From Colwellia sp. BRX10-3 (lineage in GTDB: Bacteria > Pseudomonadota > Gammaproteobacteria > Enterobacterales > Alteromonadaceae), in assembly GCF_014077505.1 (NCBI RefSeq), contig NZ_JACGWA010000003.1, forward strand, positions 186,001 through 250,000: DNA of 64,000 bases, in the 5' to 3' direction. A model generated the notes under the pieces. It was not told the DNA's origin, ran no database searches, and saw nothing but the letters and a program-made list of their open reading frames with translations. Positions within the stretch are counted from its first letter, which is position 1; each line of letters starts with the position of its first letter. Positions 18,804 to 30,365 of the stretch are shown here, one piece after another. A program made the position numbers and the translations under genes.

Positions 18804-21047
18804 ATGAAAAACCTAGCAAAAAGCTTGTTAGATAACGAAGAAGTCTCAGCAATAGTAAATGTAAAACATAGAGATATTTTTTCTGTATTAGGCATACACA
18901 ACCACCCATCTCTCAGCGGCTTAATTGTTCGTGCCTTTTTACCTGAAGCCTTAAGTGTTGAGGTCATAGCTACTAAAACTAATGCTTTGGTAGCTGAGCT
19001 TAGCCAAGTAGATCAAGCTGGACTATTCGAAGGGAAATTAGGTCGAAAACGAAACGTTTTTGACTACCGTTTACGTGTTTTATATAAAAATGAAACTGTT
19101 ATTGTTGATGACCCATATCGTTATCCTTCTTTATTAAAAAATGACGATCTATACCTTTTTTGTGAAGGTACTCATGAGCAAGCCTATCAGTGGATGGGGT
19201 CTCATGAAGTTGAAGTAGGTAATGTTCAAGGAACACATTTTGTTGTATGGGCACCAGATGCTTCTCGTGTTTCTGTCGTGGGTGATTTTAATTTTTGGGA
19301 TGGTCGACATCACGTAATGCGCAAACATCCTGGCTCAGGCGTTTGGGAGATATTCCTACCTAATGTTGTAGCGAGTGCCAGTTATAAATATGAAATAGCT
19401 GATAAAAACGGTCAAATTCAGCCTTTAAAAGCTGACCCATATACTTTCTCTATGCAACTTGCCCCTGAAACAGCCTCTAAAGTTATTCAAAATAGTGAAT
19501 ATCAGTGGCAAGATAAGCAGTGGATGAATGAACGTGATACTGCATCAAATCATTACAATGGTGCTGTTTCTATTTACGAAGTGCATTTAGGCTCATGGAA
19601 AAGAAACGCAGAAGATAGTGCGGATAATTCACACTCACCAAGTTATTTAACTTACCGTGAATTAGCTGAGCAATTAGTACCCTATGTTGTAGAAATGGGT
19701 TTTACCCACCTGCAACTTATGCCAGTAAGTGAGTACCCATTTGACGGTTCATGGGGTTATCAACCTATTGGACTTTTTGCACCAACTGCCCGTTTTGGCA
19801 GTGCGGAAGATTTTAAATACTTTGTCGATTGTTGTCACCGTGCTGGAATTGGCTTGCTGCTTGATTGGGTACCAGGTCACTTTCCAACCGATGAACACGG
19901 TACCGGTAAGTTCGACGGTTCATGTTTGTATGAACATGAAGATTTACGTAAAGGTTTTCATCCAGACTGGAAAACCCTTATTTATAACTACGGTCGCTCA
20001 GAAGTACAAAGTTATTTGCTTAGTAATGCTATTTACTGGCTAGATCAATTCCACATAGATGGTTTACGCGTTGATGCCGTTGCTTCTATGTTGTACCTAG
20101 ATTACAGCCGCGAAGCTGGTGAGTGGTTACCTAATGTTCATGGTGGTCGAGAAAACTTAGAAGCGATTGAGGTATTACAAAAGGTTAATGCGCGATCTTA
20201 TGCAAAACACCCTGGTGTAATGATGATTGCTGAAGAATCAACCGCTTGGCCTGGTGTATCTAAACCTGTTGACGGTGGCGGTTTAGGCTTTGGTTTCAAA
20301 TGGAACATGGGTTGGATGAATGACACGTTAAAGTTTATGGAACGTGATCCTATTTATCGTCAACATCATCACAACGAAATGACCTTCGGCTTGGTTTACT
20401 CCTTTAGTGAAAACTTTGTTTTACCTATAAGTCACGATGAAGTTGTGCATGGTAAAGGTTCATTACTGAATAAAATGCCTGGCGATGATTGGCAAAAGTT
20501 TGCTAATTTACGTGCTTATTACGGTTTTATGTGGACACATCCCGGTAAAAAATTATTGTTTATGGGCTGTGAATTTGCTCAACGTGCTGAATGGAATCAC
20601 GATCAAAGCTTAGATTGGCATTTACTTGAACATGACAGTCATAAAGGCATGCAAACACTGATAAAAGATCTAAATCATACTTATCGAAATATTCCTGCAT
20701 TACATGAATTAGATTGTGACGGAAATGGTTTTGAATGGTTAGATTCACAAAACAGTGCGCAATCGATATTGGTTTATTTAAGAAAAGGTCAAGCAGGTAC
20801 TGCACCGGCTTTAGTTGTTGTAAACCTTACGCCAACAAGTTACGAAAACTTCTCTGTTGGTGTTCCGCATCATGGTTTTTATCGAGAATGTTTGAATACT
20901 GACAGCAGCATTTATGGCGGTAGTAATGTCGGCAATGGCGGCGGTGTTAATTCGGTAAATGAGGCTTACGCGGGTCAAGCGAATAAAGTTTCTTTATCGG
21001 TTCCACCATTAGCGACCATGATTTTTGAATGGCAACAAAACGATTAA
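18804..21047 (+). CDS. glgB: 1,4-alpha-glucan branching enzyme
   Basis: A 747-residue GH13 enzyme that cuts alpha-1,4 chains and reattaches them through alpha-1,6 links. It has the long bacterial form with two N-terminal early-set domains (about 25-115 and 140-230, the second containing GTHFVVWAPDASRVSVVGDF). The barrel shows LLLDWVPGHFPTDEHG, GLRVDAVASMLYLDYSR with the nucleophile Asp, MIAEESTAWPGVSKP with the acid/base Glu, and LPISHDEVVHGKGSLL. The start ATG follows AGGAA. The first domain is often linked to chain-length transfer preference. Confidence 0.96.
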   Translation: MKNLAKSLLDNEEVSAIVNVKHRDIFSVLGIHNHPSLSGLIVRAFLPEALSVEVIATKTNALVAELSQVDQAGLFEGKLGRKRNVFDYRLRVLYKNETVIVDDPYRYPSLLKNDDLYLFCEGTHEQAYQWMGSHEVEVGNVQGTHFVVWAPDASRVSVVGDFNFWDGRHHVMRKHPGSGVWEIFLPNVVASASYKYEIADKNGQIQPLKADPYTFSMQLAPETASKVIQNSEYQWQDKQWMNERDTASNHYNGAVSIYEVHLGSWKRNAEDSADNSHSPSYLTYRELAEQLVPYVVEMGFTHLQLMPVSEYPFDGSWGYQPIGLFAPTARFGSAEDFKYFVDCCHRAGIGLLLDWVPGHFPTDEHGTGKFDGSCLYEHEDLRKGFHPDWKTLIYNYGRSEVQSYLLSNAIYWLDQFHIDGLRVDAVASMLYLDYSREAGEWLPNVHGGRENLEAIEVLQKVNARSYAKHPGVMMIAEESTAWPGVSKPVDGGGLGFGFKWNMGWMNDTLKFMERDPIYRQHHHNEMTFGLVYSFSENFVLPISHDEVVHGKGSLLNKMPGDDWQKFANLRAYYGFMWTHPGKKLLFMGCEFAQRAEWNHDQSLDWHLLEHDSHKGMQTLIKDLNHTYRNIPALHELDCDGNGFEWLDSQNSAQSILVYLRKGQAGTAPALVVVNLTPTSYENFSVGVPHHGFYRECLNTDSSIYGGSNVGNGGGVNSVNEAYAGQANKVSLSVPPLATMIFEWQQND

Positions 21048-21070
21048 AGTATTGCTGGGCAAGTGTATTG

Positions 21071-21095
21071 TAGGTCGGACTTTAGTCCGTTAATC
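21071..21095. repeat. REP-like hairpin GGTCGGACTTTAGTCCG
   Basis: Between glgB and pgm, CGGAC (21076-21080) pairs with GTCCG (21085-21089) around TTTA, inside TAGGTCGGACTTTAGTCCGT. This GTCGG..CCG intergenic palindrome type recurs in many gammaproteobacterial genomes. A second small inverted repeat ATCAGG/CCTGAT lies at 21181-21198. Neither has a terminator-like T tract. Confidence 0.35.
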
Positions 21096-21259
21096 GCTTA
21101 GCAGACAATTAATTCGATGGATTGAATAATATTTGCAGCGGGTTTTTTTTTAGTTTTATATTAATAAAGCTAGGCGTTAAATCAGGATTAAGCCTGATGG
21201 ATTAAAGTGCAATCTACAAGATATTTAAGCGCATAAATATATTATTTTTTTAAGGGTAA

Positions 21260-22915
<1,656 letters not shown>

Positions 22916-23014
22916 GCGTTATAATGCGATTTCAATAAGGGTGCTCAAGATTAAATTTTAAGATTTATTTTTAAGAAAAAAATTAAAAATATAAAAGTAA
23001 GTGAAAGGTATTAA

Positions 23015-24589
23015 ATGAAAATATTAATGGCGGCTGCAGAAAATGATGCTCTACCTCGTGGAAAAGTTGGTGGCATTGGCGATGTGGTACGAGATATTCC
23101 GCTCGCTTTAGGCAAAATAGGTCAAGAAGTTGATGTGGTGATGCCGGGGTACGGAAGTTTCTCTAAGCTTGCCGGTGCCAAACACATTACATCGCTTGAT
23201 GTGATGTTTGGTGGACAAGTACAAACTATTGATATTTTTAAAATTTCATTGGCAGACACATCAAACGCTTCATCAACAAAAGTTACTCAATGGGTAATTG
23301 AGCATCCGTTGTTTGCCATCGGCGGCGAAGGAAAAATTTACTGTGATGACCCAAGTAATCGACCTTTTGCTTCTGATGCCAGTAAATTTGCTTTATTCAG
23401 TGCCGCTGTTGCTAAAGCTATTGTTAGTGATGTTTTTGGTAAGGTTGATGTTATTCACTTACACGATTGGCACACGGCTATGGTGTCAGTTTTACGCGCT
23501 TACGATCCACAATATCAAGTATTAAAAGCTATAAAAACCGTATTCACTATTCACAATATAGCACTGCAAGGTATCAGACCTTTTGATGGTGATGAATCAT
23601 CACTAAAGGCTTGGTTCCCTGACTTAGCTTTCGATGAAAATCAAATTAACGATCCCCGATATAATAATTGTTACAACCCAATGCGCTCTGGGATTAATTT
23701 GTCAGATAAAGTACATGCAGTTTCACCGACTTACGCAAAAGAAATATTGTTACCTAGCAATAAAGAGTATGGCTATTTCGGTGGTGAAGGTTTAGAAAAT
23801 GATTTACGTCATGCGTCTGAAACTGGCAGATTACACGGCATATTGAATGGTTGTGAGTATCCTGATAGCGCTACTGATGCGCTTAATCTAAAAGCGTTAA
23901 TCAAGCTTTCTGAAAAAGAAGTTATGAAGTGGGTAGCGGATAAGCCGTTAGTGGATAACGCGCACTTAATTGCGATAACTCGCTTAAAACAACTTTCCGC
24001 GAAAAAGCATAAAAAACAAGCTTTAATATTAACGTCAGTCGGGCGAATTACTGATCAAAAAGTACGACTTTTTCAACAAGTGATGTCTAATGGTGAAACG
24101 GCTTTAGAGCAGTTATTAAGATTACTATCTGATGATGGTGTGTTTATTCTATTAGGCAGTGGCGATAATGAGCTAGAAGCTTTTTTATCACAGGTTGCAT
24201 CGAAGCATAGTAATTTTATTTTCTTAAAAGGTTACTCAGAAGCGTTATCGATAAGTATGTACAGCTCTGGCGATTTATTCTTAATGCCAAGTTCATTCGA
24301 GCCTTGTGGTATCAGCCAAATGTTGGCAATGCGAGCAGGGCAGCCATGTCTAGCGCACAGCGTTGGTGGCTTAAGTGACACTATAACTAATAATGAAAAT
24401 GGTTTTACCTTTGATGGTGAAAATCCTCAACAGCAAGCTGAAAATATGCTCAGCTGTTTCCATTCAGTATTAGCACTTAAACAACATAGTCCAACAGAAT
24501 GGGCAACTATTTCTGACAATGCTTTGAAGTCACGATATTTATGGAGTGACGTCGCTCATGATTATATTAAACATTTATACAGCAATTGA
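23015..24589 (+). CDS. glgA: Glycogen synthase (ADP-glucose)
   Basis: A 524-residue GT5 enzyme adding glucose from ADP-glucose to the non-reducing end of glycogen. The N-terminal GKVGGIGDVVRDIPLAL corresponds to the KxGGL nucleotide-sugar loop of GlgA. Central motifs are VDVIHLHDWHTAMV and FTIHNIALQG. The C-terminal Rossmann half has TSVGRITDQKVRLF and LMPSSFEPCGISQMLAMRAG, with the catalytic Glu in FEPCG, and VGGLSDTI. ATG 23015 has GAAAGG upstream. It is the last gene of the glg cluster. It is slightly longer than E. coli GlgA (477). Confidence 0.92.
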   Translation: MKILMAAAENDALPRGKVGGIGDVVRDIPLALGKIGQEVDVVMPGYGSFSKLAGAKHITSLDVMFGGQVQTIDIFKISLADTSNASSTKVTQWVIEHPLFAIGGEGKIYCDDPSNRPFASDASKFALFSAAVAKAIVSDVFGKVDVIHLHDWHTAMVSVLRAYDPQYQVLKAIKTVFTIHNIALQGIRPFDGDESSLKAWFPDLAFDENQINDPRYNNCYNPMRSGINLSDKVHAVSPTYAKEILLPSNKEYGYFGGEGLENDLRHASETGRLHGILNGCEYPDSATDALNLKALIKLSEKEVMKWVADKPLVDNAHLIAITRLKQLSAKKHKKQALILTSVGRITDQKVRLFQQVMSNGETALEQLLRLLSDDGVFILLGSGDNELEAFLSQVASKHSNFIFLKGYSEALSISMYSSGDLFLMPSSFEPCGISQMLAMRAGQPCLAHSVGGLSDTITNNENGFTFDGENPQQQAENMLSCFHSVLALKQHSPTEWATISDNALKSRYLWSDVAHDYIKHLYSN

Positions 24590-24767
24590 TTATTAGATAA
24601 AGTAGGTGAGTCTGCACAACCAGTAATTGTTAATGCAGGGCGTTCAACTGATATTATATAAATTTCATCGATAAATTGAGTACTTAGACTATTTTTGTCG
24701 TAGTATTTTAGTGAAGTTATATCACTAAAGCCTGATGCTAATTCAGGACTCATGAACGAGAAATAAT

Positions 24768-27476
24768 ATGCTAAAAAAATGCGCCCATTTACTTTCTTCA
24801 CTCCTTATCAGCTTTGTTTATTTTTTTTCATTAGCAGCCAATAGTACAGAAAAAATGTGGCCTGGCAGTGAGTATTCTCCTTCAATCCCCACTTTTAAAG
24901 ATGTTTTAGGTTACGACGTTGGCGAAAGAATCACTAACTATGGTGATATGCTGCGTTACTTTGAAGCGTTAGAACGTTCGGCGCCAAAGCAAATTAAACT
25001 TTTTGAATACGGGCGCACATGGGAAGGCCGTAAGCTTATATATGCGGCCATTGGTAACCGTGATGTTATCGCAAACCTCGATGGTTTTGCTGATAAAATG
25101 CAAAAGCTGTCCGATCCACGAATCACCGATAAAAGCACGGCTAAAGCGTTAATTGCCCAACTGCCTTCTTCTGTATGGTTAGGTTATGGTGTGCATGGCA
25201 ATGAAATTAGTAGTACCGATGCGGCAATGATGACGGCGTATCATTTACTCGCCGCACCGAATGAAGCAACCAACCGCAAAATCTTAAAAAACACGCTAGT
25301 TTTTATTGACCCTTTGCAAAACCCTGATGGACGTACACGATTTACCAGTCGATATTACGCTACTGTCGGCATGCAACACAGTGATGATAGATTAAGCGCA
25401 GAGCATAATGAGCCTTGGCCAAGTGGTCGTTCTAATCACTACCTGTTTGATATGAATAGAGATTGGTTAGCAATAACACAACCTGAAACTGCAGGTCGTA
25501 TTCGTGCAATGAATCATTATCGTCCTTTAGTGGTTATTGATTTACATGAAATGGGGGGTGACAGCAGTTACTACTTTTCGCCTGCCGCACAACCTTTTAA
25601 TCCGCATATGACCAAAAATCAAATTGATAATATGACTACGATTGGTAAAAACCATGGTAAACATTTTGACCGCTACGGGTTTGATTATTTTACTCGTGAA
25701 GTGTTTGATGCTTTTTATCCGGGTTATGGTGATAGCTGGCCAGTATTTTATGGTGCGTCTGCGTCAACCTATGAAGTTTCTTCTTCAAGAGGTGAGCTCT
25801 TTAAAAAGAGAACGGGTGAGACTTTAACTTATAAAAACACCGTACAACGACATTTTGTTGCGTCAATTTCTACCGCTGAAGGCGTAGCTGATAATCATAA
25901 TAAGTTACTCAATGACTATTACAATTATCAAACTAGCGCGATTAAAGCGGGTAAAAACAGCAAAGAGCGGGTTTATATATTACCCAATAAGCGAAATATA
26001 GCGGGAAACCATCGCCTTGCAACACTAATGGCGCAACATGGTGTTGAAGTTAAACAAGCCAACAGTGACTTTAAACAATGTGGTAAAAGCTATCAAGCGG
26101 GTGCTTATTTTATCGATACCGCGCAGCCCAAAGGTCGCTTTGTTAGAACAACCTTTACCCAGCAAGTTGATATGTCATCGGCATTTGTTAAAGAGCAAGA
26201 ACGCCGACGGGCAAGAAAATTAGATGATGAAATCTATGATGTCACCGGTTGGTCATTACCATTAATGTTCGATGTTGATATCGACTCTTGTTCAAAAGCG
26301 GTAAAAGTTGCTAACCACTTAATTGAAAGTAATGACAAACTCATTGGCAAGGTGATTAACCCAAATGCCACCGTTGCGTATTTAATACCTTGGGGGGATA
26401 TGGCGGCAGGTCGATTTTTAACGGCAGCACTTCAGCAAAATATTACGCTTAAAAGTGCAGATAAAGCCTTTACCTTAGAGGACAATCAAAAGTTTACTGC
26501 GGGTACACTAATCATAGAAAAACGCAGTAATGACGATGACTTAGCAACTAAAATCATCGAAATAGCCAAAAATACAGGCGCACAAGTTCAAGGTGTAAAT
26601 TCAAGTTGGGTGACTCAAGGCCCAAGTTTTGGCAGTAGCAACACAGTTACTATGTCAGCACCTAAAATCGCCATGGCGTGGGATAACCCAGTGAGCTCGC
26701 TCAGTGCTGGTAATACGCGCTTTGTTATTGAACGCCAGTTTAATTACCCTGTTACCGCAATACGTACTCAAACCCTTAAAAGTGCTGATTTATCAAATTA
26801 CCAAGTGCTAATTTTACCTTCAGGTGACTATAAAGAAATCCTAGGGGTAAGTGGTGCTGATAATATTAAGCAATGGGTAAAACGTGGTGGGGTATTGATC
26901 ACGCTAGGTCGTGCAACTCAATTTGCCGCCGAGCATGATATTGCTTTGTTAGATGTTAAAAGAGAACGTGCATTTCAAGCGCAAGAAGACGATAAATCAA
27001 AAGCCACCAAAGCCGTTAAAGAAGTTGAAGGTGAATCTATGGTTGATGGGCAGCTATTTTCAACTAAAGATGAGCTAGTTTCAGCCAGTGAAAATACCAA
27101 AGAGAAACCCGACTTTGTTGCCGGTGTATTGGCAAATATTGAAGTAGATCAAGAACATTGGTTGACCGCTGGCGTGCATAAAAGCTTAACGGCTATTGCC
27201 TATGGTAGTGATATTTACACGCCAATAAAGCTAGCGTCTGGTAAAAATTTAGCTTGGTTTACTGATGCAGAAAATGTTTTAGCAAGTGGTTACTTATGGG
27301 CAGAAAATAAAAAGCAACTGGCTTATAAGCCTTACCTTATTCATCAACCCATGGGCCGCGGTATGGTGATCGCTTTTACCCAAGAGCCAACTACTCGAGC
27401 TTATTTAGATGGTTTAAATGTTATGTTGATGAATACTATTTTCAGAGCTGCAGCGCATGCTAGGCCGTTAAAGTAG
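24768..27476 (+). CDS. Secreted M14-family zinc carboxypeptidase
   Basis: A 902-residue exported metallopeptidase. A signal peptide covers about residues 1-25 (basic start, hydrophobic stretch, SLAANS). The M14 domain has zinc ligands in GVHGNEISSTDA (His143, Glu146) and VVIDLHEMGGDSS (His260), with substrate-site residues in DPLQNPDGRTRF and FDMNRDW. A long C-terminal region (about 400-900) contains a second Rossmann-like part (LILPSGDYKEILG, KRGGVLITLGR). This matches large M14 peptidases of marine gammaproteobacteria, which degrade peptides in the periplasm or outside. It stands alone between glgA and a T-tailed terminator. Confidence 0.85.
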   Translation: MLKKCAHLLSSLLISFVYFFSLAANSTEKMWPGSEYSPSIPTFKDVLGYDVGERITNYGDMLRYFEALERSAPKQIKLFEYGRTWEGRKLIYAAIGNRDVIANLDGFADKMQKLSDPRITDKSTAKALIAQLPSSVWLGYGVHGNEISSTDAAMMTAYHLLAAPNEATNRKILKNTLVFIDPLQNPDGRTRFTSRYYATVGMQHSDDRLSAEHNEPWPSGRSNHYLFDMNRDWLAITQPETAGRIRAMNHYRPLVVIDLHEMGGDSSYYFSPAAQPFNPHMTKNQIDNMTTIGKNHGKHFDRYGFDYFTREVFDAFYPGYGDSWPVFYGASASTYEVSSSRGELFKKRTGETLTYKNTVQRHFVASISTAEGVADNHNKLLNDYYNYQTSAIKAGKNSKERVYILPNKRNIAGNHRLATLMAQHGVEVKQANSDFKQCGKSYQAGAYFIDTAQPKGRFVRTTFTQQVDMSSAFVKEQERRRARKLDDEIYDVTGWSLPLMFDVDIDSCSKAVKVANHLIESNDKLIGKVINPNATVAYLIPWGDMAAGRFLTAALQQNITLKSADKAFTLEDNQKFTAGTLIIEKRSNDDDLATKIIEIAKNTGAQVQGVNSSWVTQGPSFGSSNTVTMSAPKIAMAWDNPVSSLSAGNTRFVIERQFNYPVTAIRTQTLKSADLSNYQVLILPSGDYKEILGVSGADNIKQWVKRGGVLITLGRATQFAAEHDIALLDVKRERAFQAQEDDKSKATKAVKEVEGESMVDGQLFSTKDELVSASENTKEKPDFVAGVLANIEVDQEHWLTAGVHKSLTAIAYGSDIYTPIKLASGKNLAWFTDAENVLASGYLWAENKKQLAYKPYLIHQPMGRGMVIAFTQEPTTRAYLDGLNVMLMNTIFRAAAHARPLK

Positions 27477-27527
27477 TCTGCAATTAACGGGTAAGTATTT
27501 TCAGCTAGTAGCTAAATGAAAGTTTAT

Positions 27528-27552
27528 AAAAGCGACGAATGTCGCTTTTTTT
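27528..27552 (+). terminator. Rho-independent terminator after the M14 peptidase gene
   Basis: AAAAGCGAC (27528-27536) pairs with GTCGCTTTT (27541-27549) around GAAT and runs into a T8 tract. It sits 52 bp after the peptidase stop and is a textbook terminator. The upstream A run may give partial function for the minus-strand ygjV-like gene. Confidence 0.85.
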
Positions 27553-27655
27553 AAGTAAATAATTTATATAAATTTTGGCATAGCTAGCTCACCAAATTGA
27601 TCATGTTTTACAATTATCAAATTTAAGCCTTTAGCAATGGTTTGCTCAGCCAATG

Positions 27656-28171
27656 TTATAAAGGAAAAGGCTGTTCCGGCTTCTTCGCAATATAATAACG
27701 ATAATAACCAATACAGCTACTGCCAACGAAAACAGTTTCTACGACAACTCCAATTGGTGAACCTAAAATAAGGTTGTGAATAAACCACAGTGATCCGCCC
27801 GAAATCATCATTAAGCGTAAAAACTTATCATTATGGCTAAATGAACCTGTGGTGATCAAAATGGTTGCCATAAAGCCAATAATACTCAGTAGGCCGTTAT
27901 AGGTGGATACGGTGATCAGTAAACTTAGACTGAGCGATGCTATCGAAATCCATTGAAACTTCCACTTAATGGATATTAAAAAACGAATGCTAGAAAATAA
28001 AAATATATAGCCAGCTGTTGGTTGGTCAAGCAACAGATAATGAAAACCATTAAACAAGCAGCTCACTGATAACGCTGCTAAAATATAGTTTTTGTTTTTA
28101 AATTGCATGGCGCAGCACTCAATAATAAGTGTCACGGTAACGAGCAACTGTGAAAGGATAAAATCAGGCAT
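27656..28171 (-). CDS. YgjV-family inner membrane protein
   Basis: About 171 residues, almost entirely hydrophobic helices (roughly five or six membrane segments) separated by short charged loops. The pattern of Asn/His-containing helices (CLFNGFHYLLL, LWFIHNLILGSP) matches the Imp-YgjV family of unknown function. I take ATG 28171 (MPDFILSQLL). A TTG at 28180 would add three residues, and neither has a clear ribosome-binding site. It lies 60 bp after the Bcr/CflA gene on the same strand, so the two may be co-transcribed. A hairpin (AACCAATC 28198-28205 with GATTGGTT 28216-28223) lies between them without a T tract. Confidence 0.7.
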   Translation of the reverse strand: MPDFILSQLLVTVTLIIECCAMQFKNKNYILAALSVSCLFNGFHYLLLDQPTAGYIFLFSSIRFLISIKWKFQWISIASLSLSLLITVSTYNGLLSIIGFMATILITTGSFSHNDKFLRLMMISGGSLWFIHNLILGSPIGVVVETVFVGSSCIGYYRYYIAKKPEQPFPL

Positions 28172-28230
28172 AATTTTCAACAGTAAAAGTAATGTTTAAC
28201 CAATCAATTTAAATCGATTGGTTAAAGCGT

Positions 28231-29412
28231 TTAATAGTTATCTAGCAAAATATGTTTTTTTACTTGCGGTAATTTCCATATCGCATATACGGGAATTATG
28301 CTCAGCATCAATAAAGTTAATTGCTCAGCTTCATTTAGGGGTAATAATTGTAATAAGTAAACAATAACCGCTGAACCGCTCATTTGCATAAAGCCTAAAA
28401 GAGCTGAAGCTGAACCTGCTTTTTCACCAAAAGGTGCGAGTGCTTGTCCAGCACATGCGCCCATAAGGAACGAAAAACCGAGTGAACTGATCATTATCGG
28501 TATCATAAACGCGCTAGGTGTTTGCCAAGGCAATAAAGCTAACATTAACAAACCGGCGATAATGAGTAAAACCATGCCAAAGCCTATTGTTATTCTGGCA
28601 CCAAACTTGATTAAAACTCTAGGAGCCAGAAAACAAGCAACAATGTTAATCGTGGCATTTAAACTAAACCAATAGACAAAGCTTTCTTGATTTAAACCTA
28701 AGCGTACCATTAACCAAGCTGGCGAACTGCTGACATAAGCAATAATAATTGCCATAGATAACATTACAAGTAAGGCATTAAACATAAATACTGGATGTTT
28801 CAATACCGGCATAAAATGCGCTATAGAAATCAGGTTTTTATGTTTTTGTGTATGTGCTGGCCTGGTTTCTTTAAGAGTGAAAAACAAAATTAAACCGGCA
28901 AAAACAGCGTAGCCTGCCATAAATTCAAAGTTACTACGCCAACCAAAATGCTCTGTTAGTACATTACCTAACAAGGGGGCTAGGGCAGGAATACAGCATA
29001 TGGCGCTATTTAAATAAGAGTACATCACGCCACTTTCAATCGCGTTATATTTATCACGTACACTGGCAAACGCTGAAACGACTATCGCACATGCACCAAA
29101 ACCTTGCATTAAACGACTGACAAGAAAAAACGCTAAGCTGTCCGAATAAGCTGAGATGATAGAAGCCAAGCCATAGATAACTATGCCGCCTATAGCGATA
29201 GGTCGACGACCATAACGATCAGCAAGTGGCCCACTTATAAGCTGGCCAAAACCCAAACTTAAAATAAATATTGTTATGCTCCACTGAATTTCATTCATAG
29301 GAACGACGAATTCTGCTGCCATAACCGGCAAAGCGGGTAAAAAAATGTCTATGGCTAATGGGCTAAAAATAACCATTAAAATCAGTAGGGGTAAAAGTTG
29401 TTTATTTGTCAT
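28231..29412 (-). CDS. Bcr/CflA-family multidrug efflux MFS transporter
   Basis: A 393-residue major-facilitator protein with 12 predicted membrane helices, acting as a proton-driven drug exporter in the inner membrane. It begins with the family-typical FSPLAIDIFLPALPVMAAEF. Motif A is present as GPLADRYGRRPIAIGG after helix 2, and the helix-4 region SRLMQGFGACAIVVSAFASVRD is typical of Bcr. The exported compound is unknown. No regulator gene is adjacent, and it is followed by the YgjV-like gene. Confidence 0.88.
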   Translation of the reverse strand: MTNKQLLPLLILMVIFSPLAIDIFLPALPVMAAEFVVPMNEIQWSITIFILSLGFGQLISGPLADRYGRRPIAIGGIVIYGLASIISAYSDSLAFFLVSRLMQGFGACAIVVSAFASVRDKYNAIESGVMYSYLNSAICCIPALAPLLGNVLTEHFGWRSNFEFMAGYAVFAGLILFFTLKETRPAHTQKHKNLISIAHFMPVLKHPVFMFNALLVMLSMAIIIAYVSSSPAWLMVRLGLNQESFVYWFSLNATINIVACFLAPRVLIKFGARITIGFGMVLLIIAGLLMLALLPWQTPSAFMIPIMISSLGFSFLMGACAGQALAPFGEKAGSASALLGFMQMSGSAVIVYLLQLLPLNEAEQLTLLMLSIIPVYAIWKLPQVKKHILLDNY

Positions 29413-29691
29413 TTAAGTCTCAATTATGATGACTGCGCAGTATAAGATATTGGCGTGATGAGCAGAAGAGAATTATTGTGAATTTAATCACTTAAGTTAA
29501 CGCTTTAATTATTCAAAATGTGTCTTAAATACAATTTACTTTTATTTAGACCAGCTACGCAGCAGAGATGGCAAAGCCGATAATATTGCTCTGATTTAAG
29601 TATTTTATTGTCGCTTTTTCTTGTCGCTTATTTTTAGGCGTGTAAAATGACGCCATTATTTATTTCTTTTATCATTAGTAAAATTTTATCT

Positions 29692-30264
29692 ATGTTCGAA
29701 TTAAAATATCAAACCCCTAAAGCGTGGGCCGAAGTCGTGCTTAGCGACTTCGATGCATTTTTAACTGATCACGCCGCAGCAGAGAAAAAAGCTTCAGGTA
29801 TGGCGATGTCAATGATTTCTCATTATCCTGATAGAAAGTCAGTGGTAAAAGCCATGGCAGATTTAGCCATTGAAGAACTTATCCACTTTAAACAGGTACT
29901 AAAGTTAATTTATGCCCGCGGTGGACAATTAGGCGCTGATGAAAAAGACCCTTACATCAATCAAATTAGGAAAGTATTTCGCAATGGCAGCGATGTTTTT
30001 TTTATGGACCGATTAATCGTAGCAGGCGTTATTGAAGCTCGCGGCCATGAACGATTTTCTCTAATTGCACAAGCGTTGCCAGAAGGTAAAGATAAAGACT
30101 TTTATCAAGCTATTGCTAAATCAGAAGAAAAGCATAAAAATTTATTTATTGAATTAGCTTATGAGTATTTTGACAAGGCAGATGTTGATCAACGTTTAGC
30201 TGAAGTTTTAGACATAGAAGCTGATATTTGTGCGGCGCTGCCATTTCGTGCTGCTTTACATTAA
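29692..30264 (+). CDS. miaE: tRNA-(ms2io6A37) hydroxylase
   Basis: A 190-residue non-haem di-iron monooxygenase that hydroxylates the isopentenyl group of ms2i6A at position 37 of tRNAs reading UNN codons. The ferritin-like iron ligands are visible in AIEELIHFKQV (ExxH), GVIEARGHERF and KSEEKHKNLF. I choose ATG 29692 (MFELKYQTPKAW) because this family usually starts just before the TPxxW motif. An in-frame ATG at 29647 has a better AGG upstream but would add 15 hydrophobic residues not expected in MiaE. It is followed 101 bp later by an orphan glycosyltransferase-like gene. Confidence 0.88.
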   Translation: MFELKYQTPKAWAEVVLSDFDAFLTDHAAAEKKASGMAMSMISHYPDRKSVVKAMADLAIEELIHFKQVLKLIYARGGQLGADEKDPYINQIRKVFRNGSDVFFMDRLIVAGVIEARGHERFSLIAQALPEGKDKDFYQAIAKSEEKHKNLFIELAYEYFDKADVDQRLAEVLDIEADICAALPFRAALH

Positions 30265-30365
30265 TTAATCTTAAGCGTTTGTGATAGCCAGTTGTTAGGT
30301 ACAAGTTTGTAAAACAGGTTTTTATATAACAGGCTTTTAGTTATCCAATCTAAGTACTAAGTATT

